Made by a program: the position numbers and the translations under genes. The notes under the pieces are model-generated. The model saw nothing but the letters and a program-made list of their open reading frames with translations, was not told the origin of the DNA and did no database searches. A stretch of 64,000 nucleotides of DNA, from NCBI GenBank assembly GCA_017459985.1, contig JAFUBX010000035.1:34169-98168 (forward strand), written 5' to 3'. The stretch's first letter is position 1. Each line of letters starts with the position of its first letter. This stretch comes from Parasporobacterium sp. (GTDB lineage Bacteria > Bacillota > Clostridia > Lachnospirales > Lachnospiraceae). Positions 61,160 to 64,000 of the stretch are shown here, piece after piece.

Positions 61160-63799
61160 ATGGGAAAGAAATTCTGCTACCTGTTTTCAGAGGGTAATGC
61201 ATCGATGCGTGCACTGCTCGGCGGAAAAGGTGCCAATCTTGCGGAAATGACAAATATCGGACTTCCGGTGCCGCAGGGCTTTACGATCACTACCGAAGCC
61301 TGTACACAGTACTATGACGACGGCCGGATCATCAATGATGAGATCATGGCTGAGATCATGGAATATGTGGAGAAGATGGAAGTCATCAACGGGAAAAAAT
61401 TCGGAGATCTGAACAATCCGTTACTGGTTTCCGTCCGTTCCGGCGCCAGAGCATCCATGCCCGGTATGATGGATACCATCCTGAATCTCGGATTAAATGA
61501 CGAAGTTGTTGCATCCATGATCAAGGGCAATCCGGATCCGAAATTTGAACGTTTTGTTTATGATTCTTACCGCCGGTTCATCCAGATGTTCTCAGACGTC
61601 GTTATGGAAGTCGGCAAGAAATATTTCGAGCAGCTGATCGATAAGATGAAAGAAGAAAAGGGCGTGGTCTATGATGTGGATCTGACCGCCGCTGATCTGA
61701 AGGAACTGGCTGCTCAGTTCAAGGAGGAATACAAAAAGCAGATCGGGGAAGATTTCCCGTCAGATCCGAAGGTGCAGCTGTATGAGGCTGTCCGCGCGGT
61801 ATTCCGCTCCTGGGACAACCCGAGAGCCAATGTGTACAGACGTGACAATGATATCCCCTATTCCTGGGGCACCGCCGTCAACGTCATGCCCATGGTATTC
61901 GGTAATCTGAACAACAATTCCGGTACCGGCGTTGCATTTACCAGAGATCCCGCAACGGGAGACAAGCACCTGATGGGTGAGTTCCTTGTCAATGCCCAGG
62001 GCGAGGACGTGGTCGCCGGCGTCAGAACTCCGATGCCCATCGCCCAGATGGAAGAGAAGTTCCCGGAGGCTTATGCCGATTTCATCAAGGTCTGCGATGT
62101 GCTTGAGAAGCATTATCGTGATATGCAGGATATGGAATTTACCGTGGAGAACGGCAAGCTCTATATGCTGCAGTGCCGCAGCGGCAAGAGAACTGCCCAG
62201 GCGGCTCTGAAGATCGCCTGCGACCTGGTGGATGAGGGCATGAAGACCAAGGAAGAAGCAGTCCTCATGATCGATCCGAGAAATCTTGACACCCTGCTTC
62301 ATCCGCAGTTTGACGCAGCAGTCCTTAAGAAATCCCAGGCCATTGCCAAGGGCCTCGGAGCTTCTCCGGGCGCAGCCTGCGGCAAGGTGGTATTTACTGC
62401 CGACGATGCCGAGAGCTGGGCAGAGCGGGGAGAGAAGGTCATCCTTGTCAGACTGGAGACCTCTCCGGAAGACATTACCGGTATGAAGGCTGCGGAGGGC
62501 ATCCTGACCGCAAGAGGCGGTATGACCAGCCATGCAGCCGTGGTTGCCCGCGGTATGGGCAAGTGCTGCGTATCCGGCTGCGGCGATATCGTGATGGATG
62601 AGGAAGCTGGCAAATTCAACATCGGCGAGCAGGAATTCCATCAGGGAGATGTGATCTCCATCGACGGCTCCACCGGCAACATCTATGCGGGTGAGATCCC
62701 GACTGTGGACGCCTCCATCGCCGGAGAATTCGGCCGGATCATGCAGTGGGCAGATGAGTTCCGCAAACTGAAAGTCCGTACCAATGCGGATACCCCGGCA
62801 GATGCCAGAAAGGCAAGAGAACTCGGAGCAGAGGGAATCGGCCTGTGCCGTACCGAGCATATGTTCTTTGAGCCGGACAGAATCGCGGCATTCCGTGAGA
62901 TGATCTGCGCAGACACTGCGGAAGAAAGAGAAAAAGCACTGGACAAGATCGAGCCGTACCAGCAGGATGACTTCGAGAAGCTTTTCGAGGCACTGGAAGG
63001 CTATCCGGTCACCATCCGTTTCCTGGATCCGCCGCTTCATGAGTTCGTTCCGACAGAAGAAGAGGATATCAAGGCGCTTGCTGCAGCCCAGGGCAAATCC
63101 GTTGAGAAGGTCAAGGCTGTCATCGATTCCCTGAAGGAATTCAACCCGATGATGGGACACAGAGGATGCCGTCTGGCCGTGACCTATCCGGAAATCGCAA
63201 AGATGCAGACCAGAGCCATCATCCGCGCAGCCATCAATGTGGCTAAGAGGAACCCGGGCCATACCATGATTCCGGAACTGATGATCCCGCTGACCTGCGA
63301 CAGCAAGGAATACAACTTCGTCCGCAAGATCGTCGTGGAGACCGCAGATGCGGAGATCGCCGCATCCGGCATCCATATCGATTATCTGGTCGGAACCATG
63401 ATCGAGATCCCGAGAGCTGCTCTGACCGCAGATGAGATCGCTCCGACGGCAGACTTCTTCTGCTTCGGTACCAACGATCTGACCCAGATGACCTTCGGTT
63501 TCAGCCGTGACGACTCCGGAAAGTTCATGGATGCTTATTATGACAATAAGATCCTGGAGAACGATCCCTTCGCAAGACTGGACAGAAGCGGTGTCGGCAA
63601 GCTCATGAAGATGACCATTGACTCCAGCAAACCGGTGAACCCGAAGCTGCATTACGGAATCTGCGGCGAGCACGGCGGAGATCCGACCTCTGTAGAGTTC
63701 TGCAATGAGATCGGCCTCAACTATGTCTCCTGCTCCCCGTTCCGGGTTCCGATTGCAAGACTGGCAGCAGCTCAGGCCGCCATCAGCCAGAAGAACTGA
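61160..63799 (+). CDS. ppdK: Pyruvate, phosphate dikinase
   Basis: An 879-residue three-domain enzyme interconverting pyruvate, ATP and phosphate with PEP, AMP and pyrophosphate. Seen: N-terminal ATP-grasp part (GGKGANLAEMTNIGLPVPQG), swivelling phosphohistidine domain with GGMTSHAAVVARGMGK (His458), and the C-terminal PEP/pyruvate barrel with the catalytic Cys835 in YGICGEHGGDP. Length is standard. In anaerobic Firmicutes it often runs in glycolysis or gluconeogenesis with PPi; together with the oxaloacetate decarboxylase operon it places two pyruvate-node enzymes in the window. Monocistronic: promoter upstream, terminator downstream. Confidence 0.98.
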   Translation: MGKKFCYLFSEGNASMRALLGGKGANLAEMTNIGLPVPQGFTITTEACTQYYDDGRIINDEIMAEIMEYVEKMEVINGKKFGDLNNPLLVSVRSGARASMPGMMDTILNLGLNDEVVASMIKGNPDPKFERFVYDSYRRFIQMFSDVVMEVGKKYFEQLIDKMKEEKGVVYDVDLTAADLKELAAQFKEEYKKQIGEDFPSDPKVQLYEAVRAVFRSWDNPRANVYRRDNDIPYSWGTAVNVMPMVFGNLNNNSGTGVAFTRDPATGDKHLMGEFLVNAQGEDVVAGVRTPMPIAQMEEKFPEAYADFIKVCDVLEKHYRDMQDMEFTVENGKLYMLQCRSGKRTAQAALKIACDLVDEGMKTKEEAVLMIDPRNLDTLLHPQFDAAVLKKSQAIAKGLGASPGAACGKVVFTADDAESWAERGEKVILVRLETSPEDITGMKAAEGILTARGGMTSHAAVVARGMGKCCVSGCGDIVMDEEAGKFNIGEQEFHQGDVISIDGSTGNIYAGEIPTVDASIAGEFGRIMQWADEFRKLKVRTNADTPADARKARELGAEGIGLCRTEHMFFEPDRIAAFREMICADTAEEREKALDKIEPYQQDDFEKLFEALEGYPVTIRFLDPPLHEFVPTEEEDIKALAAAQGKSVEKVKAVIDSLKEFNPMMGHRGCRLAVTYPEIAKMQTRAIIRAAINVAKRNPGHTMIPELMIPLTCDSKEYNFVRKIVVETADAEIAASGIHIDYLVGTMIEIPRAALTADEIAPTADFFCFGTNDLTQMTFGFSRDDSGKFMDAYYDNKILENDPFARLDRSGVGKLMKMTIDSSKPVNPKLHYGICGEHGGDPTSVEFCNEIGLNYVSCSPFRVPIARLAAAQAAISQKN

Positions 63800-63848
63800 G
63801 ATGTGTGAACTTGTTGAGTCGTAACCCCCGCCCCGCGGAAATTCGATT

Positions 63849-63902
63849 TTAGATTTCCTCCCACGGCCGCCACGGCTCCAAGCCCACAAGCCCATAGAGA
63901 AT
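63849..63902 (-). pseudogene. Possible 3' remnant similar to the end of the next minus-strand gene
   Basis: Read on the minus strand, GLEPWRPWEEI-stop ends at 63849-63851. It resembles the HEPWQPWKAY-stop terminus at 63965-64000: the nucleotide block CCACGGCCGCCACGGCTC (63861-63878) recurs as CCACGGCTGCCACGGCTC (63977-63994). The frame is open upstream only as far as the terminator region, so it looks like a duplicated gene end. Weak evidence. Confidence 0.3.
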
Positions 63903-63946
63903 GACCTCTGAGGTTGGATTAATTCCGACCTCCGGGGTCTTTTTTT
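63903..63946 (+). terminator. Rho-independent terminator after ppdK
   Basis: GACCTCTGAGGT (63903-63914) pairs with ACCTCCGGGGTC (63928-63939) with one mismatch and one G-U, followed by seven T (63940-63946). Confidence 0.85.
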
Positions 63947-63964
63947 GTCCTCATTTTCAGTGTT

Positions 63965-64000
63965 TTAATACGCCTTCCACGGCTGCCACGGCTCATGCCA
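63965..64000 (-). CDS. Probable 3' end of a minus-strand gene entering from the right
   Basis: The last 36 nt give WHEPWQPWKAY followed by TAA on the minus strand. Too short to identify. The Trp/Pro-rich tail and its similarity to the sequence at 63849-63880 are the only reasons to list it. Confidence 0.3.
   Translation of the reverse strand, partial: WHEPWQPWKAY

Noticed and set aside
61760-63895. A 711-codon minus-strand frame opposite ppdK
   Set aside because: It is a shadow of a strongly biased, highly conserved gene; the translation matches nothing and has no ribosome site.

Overview
The window is a stretch of bacterial chromosome, about half G+C. It most likely comes from an anaerobic Gram-positive Clostridia member of the Lachnospiraceae type (inference). 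The supporting evidence is strong AGGAGG-type ribosome binding sites, LytR-CpsA-Psr proteins, a class B sortase, a four-gene sodium-pump decarboxylase cluster, pyruvate phosphate dikinase, and a dgt-dnaG-trmK order. There is no phage, no complete insertion sequence, no CRISPR array and no rRNA. One tRNA-Pro(GGG) is present.

Layout. 1-1.2 kb: 5' part of a DltA-like adenylating enzyme (minus strand). 1.2-10.4 kb: envelope block with a repeat-rich secreted transglutaminase/peptidoglycan-binding protein, a GT2 glycosyltransferase, UDP-galactopyranose mutase and a long Glu/Pro-rich NlpC/P60 protein. 10.5-15 kb: purA, purB, guaA. 15-16.4 kb: an HTH-DUF3990 gene overlapping a small partner gene (toxin-antitoxin-like). 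16.4-16.8 kb: a nitroreductase remnant cut off at a repeat element. 17-23.1 kb: two very large signalling fusions, an amino-acid-permease/histidine-kinase/receiver protein and a REC-GGDEF-EAL-TM-GGDEF protein. 23.1-27 kb: nadE, a nadD-like gene, pncB, mutY. 27.8-32.6 kb: yvcK, glmM, a hexapeptide acyltransferase and a polytopic membrane protein. 32.6-38.3 kb: a DltD/SGNH-like protein and MBOAT acyltransferase, an LCP protein, a highly structured non-coding region, and sortase B. 38.4-41.8 kb: polar amino acid ABC transporter. 41.9-42.8 kb: TSCPD protein and OhrR-like MarR regulator. 43.4-46.1 kb: large secreted protein. 46.2 kb: tRNA-Pro. 46.6-50.1 kb: Na+-translocating oxaloacetate decarboxylase. 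50.1-60.9 kb: S1-domain proteins, M18 aminopeptidase, acyltransferase, LCP, upp, MBL hydrolase, dgt, dnaG, trmK. 61.2-63.8 kb: ppdK.

How the genes fit together. A recurring theme is envelope construction: amino sugar supply (glmM), galactofuranose (glf), polymer transfer (LCP proteins), O-acylation (MBOAT/SGNH, acyltransferase 3), sortase B and two long secreted proteins with low-complexity acidic regions. Central metabolism is represented by oxaloacetate decarboxylase and PPDK (both on the pyruvate/PEP/oxaloacetate node), NAD salvage and purine synthesis.

Most unusual content. (1) A modular, BOX-like repeat family at 1510-1729, 16540-16748 and 42859-43077, bounded by ACCGCAATGC / GCATTGCGGT, with internal stem-loops; one copy sits where a nitroreductase gene breaks off. 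(2) The autoregulated-looking HTH-DUF3990 plus partner pair. (3) A 398-bp segment with 20-bp terminal inverted repeats and internal GAGGATAT/ATATCCTC palindromes, followed by more hairpins, upstream of sortase B. (4) The permease-kinase and dual c-di-GMP fusions.
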